A stretch of DNA of 33,935 nucleotides from Welwitschia mirabilis (taxonomy: Eukaryota; Gnetophyta; Gnetopsida; Welwitschiales), in assembly GCA_051453625.1 (NCBI GenBank), contig JBOZIK010000001.1:28245023-28278957 (forward strand), written 5' to 3'. A model generated the notes under the pieces. It worked only from the letters and a program-made list of their open reading frames with translations. It made no database searches and was not told the origin of the DNA. The translations under genes were made by a program, and so were the position numbers. Of this stretch, positions 10,396 through 20,444 are shown piece by piece (position 1 is the stretch's first letter; each line of letters opens with the position of its first letter).

Positions 10396-12259
10396 TATTT
10401 AATTAATAATCATTTTTCTTTTCTATTATTTTAAGACAATACATTTTTATGGCTCTGTTGAGATTTCTAACTTGACTGCTTGAGAATTTTAGGAAGTAAA
10501 TGGAAAAAAAATGGAATTTCATGAGTAAACCATTTAAAGTTTCTCTTAGATTTTTTCTTTGGATGTTATTATGGGATTACTTAATCATTTTTCAAATTTG
10601 GCTTATGTAGTTATCTCCATGACTTGTCTTTTAACTTGGGAATTTTAGTGGTAAAATTGGATTCAACCAATCTGAGGAGATTCACATGTTCATTGACTTC
10701 AATTTGAAGGAAGATGCTTATTTTTTTTTTCAATAATGAAAAGATCTTATATTGTTTAATATTGTTCTTTTCTATCTTTATCTTATGAGTTTCGCCTTTG
10801 TCTTTTGGAATGTTTGGTAATGTAAAAGATGTCTTTCAAGTTTCAGAAAAAATAAAAAAAGAAACAAAAATAGGGAGAAGAGGTAAAATAATTTCATTAT
10901 GTTTTATTTGTGATATTTCAAAAACATGATCACCATGATGTCCTATCACAAGTACACTAGGGCAAATATTTCCAAAAAGAGCCTTTGGCAGTGTAATATG
11001 TTAGCTGTGAAAACTCCACTGGAAGGACAGTTGACCATACTTTATGGGTACTTACTTCTCTAATGATGGGTGAACTATCCTTATCATGGAATCAGTGGTA
11101 TTCTTGGTGTCATCATAGGCATTGCTTGTTTCCTAGACTCTTATTCTATTCCACATGATCATTTTATTTCTTGAGATTTGGGTGTTTCTTTTAAGATGAT
11201 GATGGGTGAGTTTATTTTTGGACTTTTTTATGTCTAATTATTCATTTTACCTTAGCATTATCATAACCATTGCCTTATCAAGTAGAATTTTCATACGTTA
11301 AATCATGCATTTTTCACATCAAGTAATGTTATGCTTTCTCTCATGGGAGTCTACTAGATAAAAATATCAGATAGGTAAGCTATTTTTCAGTAATCTTACC
11401 CTATTCCCATTATTTTTATTTTCTTTTGTGTTTTAGTTAGTTATTTTAAAGTCATTACTGTAGTTTCTTATTATCATGTTTTTCTTATTTGGTTTTCACT
11501 AAAAGCAGAATTTTTTCTCAATTGTGTTTTCTTAATAAATTTTATTTTTTGTATCTAAGCGCTGCTCATGATTTATTTCTATGATGAAACATTTTTTATT
11601 ATCCAATTTTTTTTTTTTACTTGTTAGAATATTTTATAGATCTATATTTTTTAAATCTGACATTACTCATCTTTATACTTCATTTTAGAAAGTTGTCCAC
11701 TTTTACCTACCTTTTTACTCTTGTCTACTTTCTCTGCTTTATTTTCCAATACAAGACATATTTTTTTAATTGAGAAGAGGGGGTAAAGACCCATTTTTAT
11801 GGCTCATTTTCAAAACTTTTTAACTTAATTTAGATCTTTCATAAGATAACATTTTTAAAAATTTTCATACACATTATGCATTACCTATTATTTATCTATG
11901 TGATGTATTTTATGAGCCTATTTTATAATTCCAAATTTATTTTTTGAAAACTAAATTAGCTCATAATTGTGGTTTTTTGCCTAGTTTTAATCAGGCACTG
12001 ACAAAGGTTAAGTGAAGAACTATGTTACACTACTAATTTGTGGTTATTTAATGGGGTTTTATGAGTTGTTTTGTAAGACTTTTATATAGGTTTAGGTACA
12101 ATTATGAGGATTTTGGAGATTCAATAGGAAATCATGAAAATGTGTAATTCTTACCTAGATTTGAAATATTAAAGGCATATTTTGATTCATAAAGTTTTGA
12201 AGAAGGATTATTAATAAAAATACTAAGTTTATCCTTAAAAAAGTAATTAAAGAACATTG

Positions 12260-12295
12260 TCATTTCCTCTGTCATCCCCATGACAGGCAGGATGA
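12260..12295. repeat. 36-bp palindrome, 3' LTR, copy 1
   Basis: The inner arm pair CTGTCAT/ATGACAG is perfect around centre CCCC; outer arms TCATTT/GGATGA. Counterpart of 5966-6001. Confidence 0.65.
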
Positions 12296-12361
12296 TAACA
12301 CATTTGCATGCTAACACGGACTATTGAGTTATCATTTTGAATCATCTTTTATAGTGAGCTA

Positions 12362-12397
12362 TTATTTCTATTTTCATTTAGACAATAGTCAGGATAA
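12362..12397. repeat. 36-bp palindrome, 3' LTR, copy 2
   Basis: Outer arms TTATTT/GGATAA, inner arms CTATTTTCAT and ACAATAGTCA, centre TTAG. Counterpart of 6068-6103, at the same 102 bp spacing. Confidence 0.5.
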
Positions 12398-12510
12398 CAC
12401 TGATATGTAACTGCCTCTGACAGTAACCCTTGACCATTTCATCCATTTCTAAATTGTAAATGAGTGCACCTTACTATGCCTTCTATTTATATTTTTATAT
12501 TGTATTTTAC

Positions 12511-12518
12511 TATAAATA
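12511..12518 (+). promoter_or_regulatory. TATA box of the 3' LTR
   Basis: TATAAATA followed by AGTCCTCCTTTGACT, matching the 5' LTR box. Confidence 0.6.
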
Positions 12519-13113
12519 AGTCCTCCTTTGACTATTTTTCTCATCTTCATTGCACCAGAAATTCTTGTGATAGAAGATTAAAGGGTGGAAAATCCATCTC
12601 GAGTGTTGCAGAAAGACATTCCTTTGGTAAATGGTTGTGTATCCTCCATTGAAACTTGGCTATGTTGTAACTTAAATGTTGTTACTCTTCTTAATAAAAA
12701 ACCTTATTTTGTTTTCACGTTTGCATTATAGATTTTCTGATGATTCTTATAGTTTATAATTATCCTTGATCTAGTGACAATTTCTTGAGTGATATATATT
12801 ATTAAGGGCAATCTTTGTCAAGGCTGAAAGCAAGTAGTATTAGTTCCATTTTACATTGCATGTTAGATTAGGTTGCATCTTGCATTTGCATTATACCTTT
12901 TATTTCTTACATTATTCTTTATTACTAGTTCCTATTATTCTTTTTTGAAGCAATTCGAGTCTCATCTCATAGTCTTTGACATGAATATGAAATTTTGGGT
13001 CTACTTCCACTCATACTAGTATGTTATAGTGTGTGAAATATTTATTTATTTTATGAATGATATAATCCTTTTGAACTTAACAAATTATAGAAGTACACAC
13101 CTCAATATTTACC

Positions 13114-13167
13114 AAATAAATGCCTCAAAAGTATTTTGAGGTATTTTATCAAACAAATGCCTCAAAA
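13114..13167. repeat. MITE-like fragment with inverted AAATGCCTCAAAA motifs
   Basis: AAATGCCTCAAAA (13118-13130) faces its near-perfect inverse (13134-13146, 12 of 13) across three bases, and a third direct copy follows at 13155-13167. The same word, with T for C, recurs at 16733-16886. Lies immediately downstream of the 3' LTR. Confidence 0.45.
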
Positions 13168-13396
13168 AGTACAAATTGGGTTAAAAATTACATAGAACTA
13201 ACAAAATGAAATAGAATCTAATAAAATGATGGTTTTATGTGGAAATTCTAGTAGCTCTACCATTGTATGATGGAATAAGACTTATTTCTTCTTCTATAAG
13301 TTGTGAATAAGGGCTAACATACTCACAAAAATATTTTTAAAACTGGGTGATATTCCTCCATAGAGTTATGGCAATGAATCAGACTAATAAGGCTAA

Positions 13397-14700
13397 GTTA
13401 AGCCTTCCTTTAAAAAGTCCTCTTGTTATACTCCACTAGTAAGAAGGCTTATCATGCTAAAACATGTTGCTTAAACCAAAATACAAATTTGATAAAAGAA
13501 AATACATAAAATTTAGTTTATCATGCTGATACATGTAAATATTATGAAGAACGTCTTTACTAAAATAAGTATGAATAACAAGTTTAGAAAAGTACTTTCA
13601 TAGCTGGTTTTCCATGGAATGAATTACTGGAGAGCTTCAAGACTTCCAAAAAGATCTTAATGATTTACAAATAAGTATCTCTTGATATAAAAATTAGAAC
13701 TATCTAGAATTATAATAAGGATTCTAAAAGAATGCTATGCTTAAGGGGAACAAAAAAAGTTTTAAAAGAAAAGAAAAAGCGAATACCCTTAAAATTTTAA
13801 CTATGACTTGCATTACTTCCAATTTATTAAGAATTTTAAATACTAGATTATTAGACTACAATACTAAAAATAATTTAGTTTTACTAGTAAAGTCCTTAAA
13901 AAAGAATGCTTCAAAAATTTGCAAAGGTTTTATATGAGGCTTACCTTATCAGGACCATCAAGAATGCATTTGATTCTAATAACTTCTTAAAGAAACTAGT
14001 TTTCTTCCTAAGTTTTATCATTTAGGGCTTTGGACCCATAGCTACTAATACCATTACCCCTATTTCCATCATCTTGAGTANNNNNNNNNNTGCTCAATGA
14101 GTGTTACAGAATCACATTTCAAACATTTATAAGAAGCAGGGGTGTAAAGTCACAACACAATTTCACCTCTTTACCCTCTAAACTCGATGGAAGACTCTCA
14201 TTATGCAACAAAATTACATGCTCAATAATAGTAAAAATATTAATTCTAGCCCCTTTAAAAAATCTTCTCTAGCTTTGTAAAGACCCATCCATTACACCAA
14301 ATGTCATACTCTAAAGAAAACAACCTTATTAAAACACAAAATTCCAACTACAAAAATTAGCAATCTATCTCTAAAACCACAACTAATTCATAATAAATAT
14401 AGATATTTCAGCATCAAATAATATAGATCCATTACATTCTCAAAAAGTGCAAGAACAAAAAGAATACTAGTTCCTTAATCTGTGACTACTATAAAACTAT
14501 TATTCACAGAAGGATATTTTTCTAAAAACATCTCTCTTAGAAATAGAAAAAATCAAGAATGACACAGTAGGTAAAGAGTTAAAATAATATATCATGATTT
14601 TCTTATTAATCAATTTAAAATTCCTCCAATAGTGCCCATGTCAATGCTTAAGCACATTTTCCTCTGCCATGGTAGTGCCTTATCTTTTACTCTTTCCTTT
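13397..14700. repeat. Tandem ~1.3 kb duplication, unit A
   Basis: Aligns end to end with 14701-16012 in the same orientation. Shared blocks include AAGTCCTCTTGTT, TCCACTAG.AAGAA, AAGTACTTTCATAG.TGGTTT.CCATGGAA, AAGTATCTCTTGATA, GCTATGCTTAAG.GGAA, and TTCTAATAACTTCTTAAAGAA. The minus strand has gene-like remnants in both units, including an AAG-GTAAGC splice-donor-like site (unit A) and KALPWQRKxCLS (unit A) versus KALPWxTKTCFN (unit B). Function unknown. A 10-N gap falls at 14081-14090. Confidence 0.75.
14081..14090. other. Short gap, 10 N, inside unit A
   Basis: In unit B about 18 bases lie at the corresponding place (between TTAGATA and TGCTCAACC near 15380-15400), so the true missing length is probably near 18 rather than 10. 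Confidence 0.9.
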
Positions 14701-16012
14701 GTTAAGTGAGCTTTCCTTCAAAAAAGTCCTCTTGTTGTGCTCCACTAGCAAGAAGAATCATCATATAAAGCATGTTACTTAAAAAAAATACAAATTTGGT
14801 AAAAGAAAACACTAAAATTTAGTTCATCATGCTAGTATGTGTAAGTATCATGAAGAACTACTTTATTGAAATAAATATTAATAACAAGTTCAGGAAAGTA
14901 CTTTCATAGTTGGTTTGCCATGGAACAAATTTCTAAAAAGCTTTGAGACTTCTAAAGAGACATTACTAATTTCCTAATAAGTATCTCTTGATACAGAAAG
15001 TACAACTATTTAGAATTATAATGAGGATTCTAAATAAATGCTATGCTTAAGAGGAATAAAAAAAGAATGTAAAAGCAAAGAAAAATCAAATACCCTTAAA
15101 ATTTCAACCATGACTTGCATTACTTTCAATTTTTAGAGAATTTAAAACACTAGCTTATTAGACTAAAAAACAAAATCAACTTAGTTATAAATAAATGTTT
15201 TAGAAAAAATGCTTCAAAAAGCTACAAAGGTTTCATATGAGGGTTAGATCATCAGGATCATTGAGAATGCACTTGATTCTAATAACTTCTTAAAGAAGCT
15301 AGTTTTCTTCCTTAGTTTCATCATTTAGGACTTTAGCTCCATAGCCACTAATACCATTACCCTTATTTACATCCCCTTAGATACTGTAATTTACTTTTGC
15401 ATGCTCAACCATTATCATGAATTCACATTTGAAACATTTGCAAGAAGCAGAGGTGTAGAATCATTATACAATTTTTCCTCTCCATCCTCAAAAGTTAATG
15501 GAAGACTCACATTATGCAATAAGAATTGCATGCTCAATAATAGTAAAAATATTGGTTCTAATCCTTTTGAAAAATATTCTTCAACTTTGTAAATATTCAT
15601 CCATTGTACCAAACATTAGTCTTACTTTAAAGAAAACAATCTTAATTAGAAACGAAAGCATAAGAATAAAAAAAGAGCAATCTATCTCTTAAACCACAAC
15701 CAACGCATAATAAATAGAGCTATTCTAGTGCCAAAAAAGATAGCTCCATTATCTTCTTTAAAATTGCCAAAAAAAAAAAATTGATTCCTTAATTTGTGAC
15801 TTCTATAAAACTATTATTCACATAAGCATATTTTTCTAAAAACATTTTCCTTAGAAATAGAAAAACTGAGAATGATATAGTAGGTAGAGAGTTAAAATAA
15901 TATCTCACAATTGTCTTGTTAATAAATTTAAAATTCCTTTAGTGTTGTCCATGATAACGTTGAAGCATGTTTTTGTCTACCATGGTAATGCCTTGGCTTT
16001 TTCTCTTTTCCT
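14701..16012. repeat. Tandem ~1.3 kb duplication, unit B
   Basis: Second copy of 13397-14700. A 65-codon minus-strand open frame (15415-15612) is only partly open in unit A. Apart from small indels, the two units differ by scattered substitutions, so the duplication is not recent. Confidence 0.75.
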
Positions 16013-16610
16013 CAGGCATGCAACAAAGGCTAGTGGATTTCGTATAAACCCCATGACTTTGATGATTTCTTACACCAAGTTTATCCTTCTTGATAGCAAC
16101 TTCTATAGTGGTTTTTAATGGTGTGGAGGGTAGTTTTCCATAGGTCTAGCAATACAGAACATCATATTTTACTCCCTATAGGTGCTTGTAATAAATGGAA
16201 CAATCTCACTTCAAAGATCTACAAGTCCTTTCTCTATGTTCTTCATTAGGGTTTGAACCAATCATTTCAATAAAACACCCTCAAACACGCCTACTAGTCA
16301 TAATGAAGCTTTCAGTGGCATTGGCGGTGTTTAAAAGATCCTCTAATTAATAGTATAGAAGTGCCTTTTGTTAGATGTGAGGGTCTTCCATAACTCTAAG
16401 TGCCTTTTAATGGTTCTATACATTTATATTAATTATAACCCAAAGGCCTTTCTAGTCATTCACCATTTCTTCGGCAATATCTTCTTTCACCTTCTTTAGA
16501 GAAAGTTTAAGTGAGCTGATCTTTCAAGTGAAAGATGAGGTGGCTAACCTTGCTTGTTGTGGCTCTTACAAAAATTTCCATGACCTAAGATGAATCGAAG
16601 AAAGCCTTAT
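16013..16610 (-). pseudogene. Unidentified decayed coding-like sequence on the minus strand
   Basis: Minus-strand frames have unusually long coding-like runs separated by single stops: about 16.44-16.60 gives VRATTSKVSHLIFHLKDQLT, and 16.02-16.42 gives pieces such as SEIVPFITSTY and GFIRNPLAFVACLRK. The last leads directly into the KALPW segment that is conserved in both tandem units downstream on this strand. This fits the upstream exons of an old multi-exon gene whose downstream part was duplicated, but I recognise no family and transposon origin is not excluded. Confidence 0.3.
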
Positions 16611-16672
16611 TCTAGCTATCTTCCTCTATCTTTTGATTTATAAAAGTAGAAAGTTACTACCAATGGAGTCCC

Positions 16673-16890
16673 TTTTCAAATGTCTTATATAATAAATTTT
16701 TTAATAAAGGTTTTTAATTGTTTGTATACAATAAATGTCTTAAAAAAAGACTATTATAAAGGCATTTTTCTAATGAATGTATTAGGAATAGATTCTAAGA
16801 GGCATTTAAATCTTTTATATAAAAAACACCTTAAAAAGTTTTATTTAGATATAATTAAGACATTTATTAAAATAAATGCCTTAAAAGTCC
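16673..16890. repeat. MITE-like AT-rich patch with repeated AAATGYCTTAAAA motifs
   Basis: The word AAATGTCTTA/AAATGCCTTAAAA occurs direct (16678, 16733, 16874) and inverted (near 16758, 16798, 16853), giving a self-complementary stretch of about 210 bp. The open frame at 16680-16910 lies wholly in this patch and is not believed to be a gene. No target-site duplication was identified. Confidence 0.45.
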
Positions 16891-17090
16891 ATATTTCTAG
16901 TAATGTATGAAAGGAAACTAGAAAAAAAATGGTTTCTTAATTATCAAGAGGTAATAGGAAGAGATATAGATTAAATAGCCAAGTTTAAGAGGCTTTCAGG
17001 CTAACAACTAGCTATAGGAGTTATCTGACTTTAATTTTAGGAGTAGGAGAAAGAAGTTTCATGCATTACAAGTGAAAGATAGATATATTC

Positions 17091-17137
17091 CATGTCCAAG
17101 ACATGAAATTAGGTGAAATACCACATCCAAGATATGG
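17091..17137. repeat. Paired dyads, first copy
   Basis: CATGTCCAAGACATG (17091-17105, perfect six-base arms) and CCACATCCAAGATATGG (17121-17137) lie 30 bp apart and are followed by AATTATAG. An identically spaced pair occurs at 18297. Confidence 0.6.
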
Positions 17138-17514
17138 AATTATAGTGTGATAGATGTTTGGAGATCTTTGTAGAAGTGTTTTAAGGAAAACGAAATGAAA
17201 AAGGGGGTGACAAGGGTGAAAACAGATAAAAAGATAAGAAGAAGAGGGAAAAAGAAAAAGAAATAGAAGAGTATAAAAAAGGGAATCAAGGTAAAGAAGT
17301 TCCTTAATTATTAAGATGAAGTCATAAGTAAGATAAGATAGGAAAGTGGCTTTGGAAGCGTTTCAGAATCACTAAGGGATTTTAGAAGCTAGGAGGAGTG
17401 ATATTTAAGGATAGAAAAACTATTATCTATATCAAAGTTATAGAATATCTTGGATTCTACTTTTAAGACATGAAATTTAGATGCTTAATGGAATTAGATA
17501 GGTTGCAAAAGAAG

Positions 17515-18046
17515 TAAGAAGAGAAGAATAACAAAGAGAAGAAGAGAATGAAAAGGGGAAAAGGAAAAGAATAAGAGGAAGGAACAAAAGAGATGAAAAA
17601 AAAGAGGAGATAAAGATAAAAAGTTAGGAAAGATAGAAGAAAGAGTAAAAAAGGATAAAAGATGGAAAAAATAAGAGAAAGAGAGAGAAGGTAGAGAATA
17701 AGGGAGAAGGAAGTAATGGAGATGAGAATGAAGATGATGAGAAGGTGGGAATAAGAAGTAAAGGAAGAAAAAGAAGGATGATAATAGGATAAAATTAGAA
17801 ATAAAAATGGAAAAGAGAAATGAGATGAAGGAATAAGAACGAGAGTGATGAGAGAAAAGTAGAGAAAAAAAAAAAGAGGTAAGAGGGGAAGTAAAAAAGA
17901 GAGGGGAGAATGGGATGAGAGGAGAGAAGAAGAAGTAGGAAGAGAGGAAAGGGGGGAGAATATCAGAAGAGAAAAATAAGAAGAAGAAATGTGGATGAAG
18001 AGGAAAAGGAAAAAAAGGGAGAGAAATAAAAGAGAATAAAAGAGAA
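17515..18046 (+). repeat. Long polypurine tract (~530 bp)
   Basis: Almost entirely A and G on the plus strand, with very few C and scattered T. Extreme strand asymmetry but no simple repeat unit. It could form triplex (H-DNA) structures; no function shown. Confidence 0.7.
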
Positions 18047-18296
18047 TTTACCTTAGCTACTATGGTTGGAATTCATCCTATTGCTTACTATGAAAGGTTA
18101 TCCATTTAAAACATAAGATTTCTAATATTCTTACCTAATAATTTATGATAATGAGATCTCAATAAAAGAAAAGGTGGAGGATTGACCTAATTTTATCATC
18201 ACAAGGAAGAAGTTCGATCATCCACAAATGATCAAGATTTATGGTAGTCCTAAAGGCCTTGCTAGAAGGGAATAGAGGCCAATGAAATATCACTTA

Positions 18297-18341
18297 CATG
18301 CCTTAGGCATGGAAGAAACTTAATTTCCATGTTGAACATGG
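18297..18341. repeat. Paired dyads, second copy
   Basis: CATGCCTTAGGCATG (18297-18311) and CCATGTTGAACATGG (18327-18341, perfect seven-base arms around one base) again start 30 bp apart and are followed by AATTATGA. The arm sequences differ from the first pair, but symmetry and spacing are kept. Confidence 0.6.
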
Positions 18342-18568
18342 AATTATGATGTTTTTTCAGTTAAGAAAGGTTAAAATGATGTGGATAAAGGAGGGAAAAG
18401 GAAAGAAGAAGGGAAAGGAGAAAAGATTAAAAGGAAAGAAAAAAGGATTAAAAGGGAGGAAATATGATAGAAAATAAAATAACAAGATAATAAAAAGATA
18501 GGATAAAGGGAAAACGTGTAGAATATAAGTAAGGTAAAAGGTAAAGGAATTCCTTTAAGTTAGGGATT

Positions 18569-18970
18569 ATGTTAAATCATAACAATTTCTATTTGATGAG
18601 GTCTTTTGAGTACTTTTATAAAAATTTAGATAGGTTTTAGTGGAGTTATAATGATTATAGAGAGTCAATGGAATTATCATGATAACATGTATTTCTTAAT
18701 ACATGTGTAGGCATTTTAGGCAATTTTTAATACTCAGCATTCTAATGAGGAGTTTAATGATTTAAGAGGCTAATTTTCTTTACTTGAATAGTTTAAAAGA
18801 ATGATGTCCAACTAGTCACATAGATGACAATACTAGACAAGATTCCATTTAGACATATAACATGGATGTTGACATGAATAAGAGTGATAAGTTGATATGT
18901 CACCTTTTATGATGTAGTATCATCCTTATGGTCATCCAAATAACAAATAGGATGATATTTATTTTATGTA
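18569..18970 (+). mobile_element. Diverged LTR start related to the Athila/Tat-like LTRs
   Basis: From TGTTAAATCATAACAATTTCTATTTG onward it parallels 5758-6113: ACTTTTATAAA then TTTAG, AGAGTCAATGG, TTTTATGATGTAGTATCATCC versus TTTTATAATGAGCTATTATCC, and a 36-bp palindrome at the same point. Similarity fades after about 18970. Directly upstream is purine-rich DNA, as before a 3' LTR. A subfamily different from the 5.8 kb element. Confidence 0.5.
18920..18955. repeat. 36-bp palindrome, third LTR
   Basis: Outer arms TCATCC/GGATGA perfect, inner arms TTATGGTCAT and ATAACAAATA (6 of 10 pairing), centre CCAA. Positional equivalent of 6068-6103. Confidence 0.6.
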
Positions 18971-20319
18971 CATGGATAAATATAATTTTTAATGAGATTA
19001 TAAATATATATCATAAAATTAAAAATGACTCTTAAAAATTTAAAATTTTTCTCAAAATATTTCAAAATATATGCCATACCTCATCTAAGTTAAGTACTAG
19101 CAAGCAAAATATGTTGGGTTTGGAGCAATAGACTTTACATGAAAGAAAAGTAAAAAATAGTTAGAAAAAGATAAAAATGAAAATGATGCTCAGAAAATAT
19201 TACTATGTCATCCTTCATTATTATTTGGATGACGAGGTGGACAAAAGGATTTTTCAAAAGATCAAAAAAATGAAAGCATTAGTAGAATACATTAGGCTAA
19301 TATGCGATCATGGAAGTTATAAAATGTTTATCATAAAGTTTAAAAGAGGGAAAAAAACTAACAACCATGATGATTAAGGCATGATAAAGGAGATTAATTT
19401 TGGGAAGAACTTAATGGTAAGAGAAATAGGTATTAGAATAAGATAAAGTACCAAGTTAAGAAAGATTTTGAAATGTGTCATGAACTTAAAATTATTGAAA
19501 AATGGAATGTGAAGCTCAAAAATAAGATTAAATAACTAAACTTAAAAAGAGAAAAAGATAATATATGGAATAAATTATCATCATAAACTAAAAGAGCATA
19601 ATTTACTAAAATAAAATAAACATTTATAAATAAAAATTTTAAGTGAAAATAAAAATATATAAGAAAACTACTAAATGATTAATTTCTAAGTATTTGTAAT
19701 CAAAAAGTACAAAAATGACTTTAAAATACCAAATAAAACAACTAAGAAAAACAAAATGAAAATAAAAAACTAGGAACATGATAAGATTGTATACCTACCC
19801 TAAATTCCAACCTAGCAAATCCCTAATGAAATAAATCATAAATTCACCTAATCAATGATGCATGAGATAATGTAGAAACTTCATAAAGTATCACTCAAGA
19901 AGGTAGTAATTATGATAATGCCTAGTAATTGATGTTTTCTATCAATGAATGATAAGATCAAAATCTATTTAGATATGGTCTCACTTTCTTACATCCTAAA
20001 ACACATCCAAATCCTTAAAAGTAAAAGGATCATGTAGAAATACTATAAGCTCAATGAGTCTAAGAGAATAAGTAATGCTTCTGATAATACCAAAAACACT
20101 AGTAATTTTATAGCCTCAAAGTATTTATTATTAATCCATAAGAATTGAAACCATAATTAGAGAAGTAAGAATCCATAAAACATGGACAATTGACCACATA
20201 GTAGCTTCCTCATAGCTATTAACACTTCTAAATATCCCTCTTAGGAAAACTTACCTAAGTGTAGTAGGACATTATGAGGATCATGTATTTAGCATAAAAA
20301 TACTAGATCATTGTTATTA

Positions 20320-20321
<2 letters not shown>
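18971..20321. other. AT-rich stretch, no gene recognised
   Basis: Stops in all frames. The open frame at 19177-19377 spans a palindrome and has no recognisable motif. A palindrome of the 36-bp family (one extra loop base) lies at 19208-19244. Confidence 0.45.
19208..19244. repeat. 36-bp-family palindrome, outlying copy
   Basis: Outer arms TCATCC/GGACAA, right inner arm ATGACGAGGT closely matching the left-LTR copy (ACGATGAGGT then GGACGA), five-base centre. The inner-arm pairing is weak. Confidence 0.4.
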
Positions 20322-20379
<58 letters not shown>

Positions 20380-20444
20380 ACTCTCTCTCTCACACACACT
20401 CACTCTCTCTCACTCTCTCACTCTCTTACTCTCTCACATAGTCT
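20322..20444 (+). repeat. CT microsatellite
   Basis: About 26 perfect CT units, then interrupted CT/CA repeats (CTCACTCTCTCACACACA). The 67-residue Leu/Ser-rich frame across it is an artefact of the repeat. Confidence 0.95.

Larger units (their letters stand above)
9812..12022 (+). other. 3' noncoding part of the element, no pol genes
   Basis: About 2.2 kb without reverse transcriptase, RNase H or integrase motifs in any frame. It holds two more 36-bp palindromes in T-rich surroundings like those of the leader. A short purine run GAGAAGAGGGGG at 11773-11784 resembles a polypurine tract but lies about 240 bp before the LTR start; GGTTAAGTGAAGAAC directly precedes the LTR and is the other candidate. 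Confidence 0.5.
5758..13104 (+). mobile_element. Decayed Athila/Tat-like Ty3/gypsy element with two LTRs and no visible pol beyond protease
   Basis: Two direct repeats of about 1.05-1.08 kb (5758-6810 and 12023-13104), both beginning TGTTACA and ending in CA, enclose about 5.2 kb. Order: LTR, tRNA-Asp-type primer site, leader with palindrome array, gag with CCHC knuckle, protease, then about 2.2 kb noncoding and the 3' LTR. I find no reverse transcriptase, RNase H or integrase motif between 9580 and 12022, so this is either a deletion derivative or a non-autonomous form. The five bases before (GCATT) and after (ATATT) differ only by transitions and could be an aged target-site duplication. 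The element is dead: gag and protease carry many stops. Confidence 0.75.
12023..13104 (+). repeat. 3' LTR of the Athila/Tat-like element
   Basis: Direct repeat of 5758-6810, starting TGTTACACTACTAATTTGTGG and ending ACACACCTCA. It keeps both palindromes, the TATA box at 12511 and the AGAAATTCTTGTGATAGAAG segment. Its last 40 bases are more divergent than the 5' LTR end, so the exact end is uncertain by some bases. Confidence 0.75.
16927..18545 (+). repeat. Degenerate tandem repeats with paired dyads and polypurine tracts
   Basis: Two units start alike (TTTCTTAATTATCAAGAGG at 16931 and TTCCTTAATTATTAAGATG at 17302) and contain CATGTC-type dyads followed by purine-rich tracts; a third, partial unit covers about 18200-18545. 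The tract at about 17515-18046 is nearly pure A and G on the plus strand with only a handful of C. The block ends just before an LTR-like start at 18569, so it may be the 3' noncoding region of another retroelement. Confidence 0.5.

Noticed and set aside
9580-12022. Possible env-like third ORF, as in some Athila elements
   Set aside because: No open frame or hydrophobic pattern found; only noncoding AT-rich sequence.
16680-16910. 76-codon open frame
   Set aside because: Lies within a self-complementary AT-rich MITE-like patch; Lys/Ile/Asn-rich by composition.
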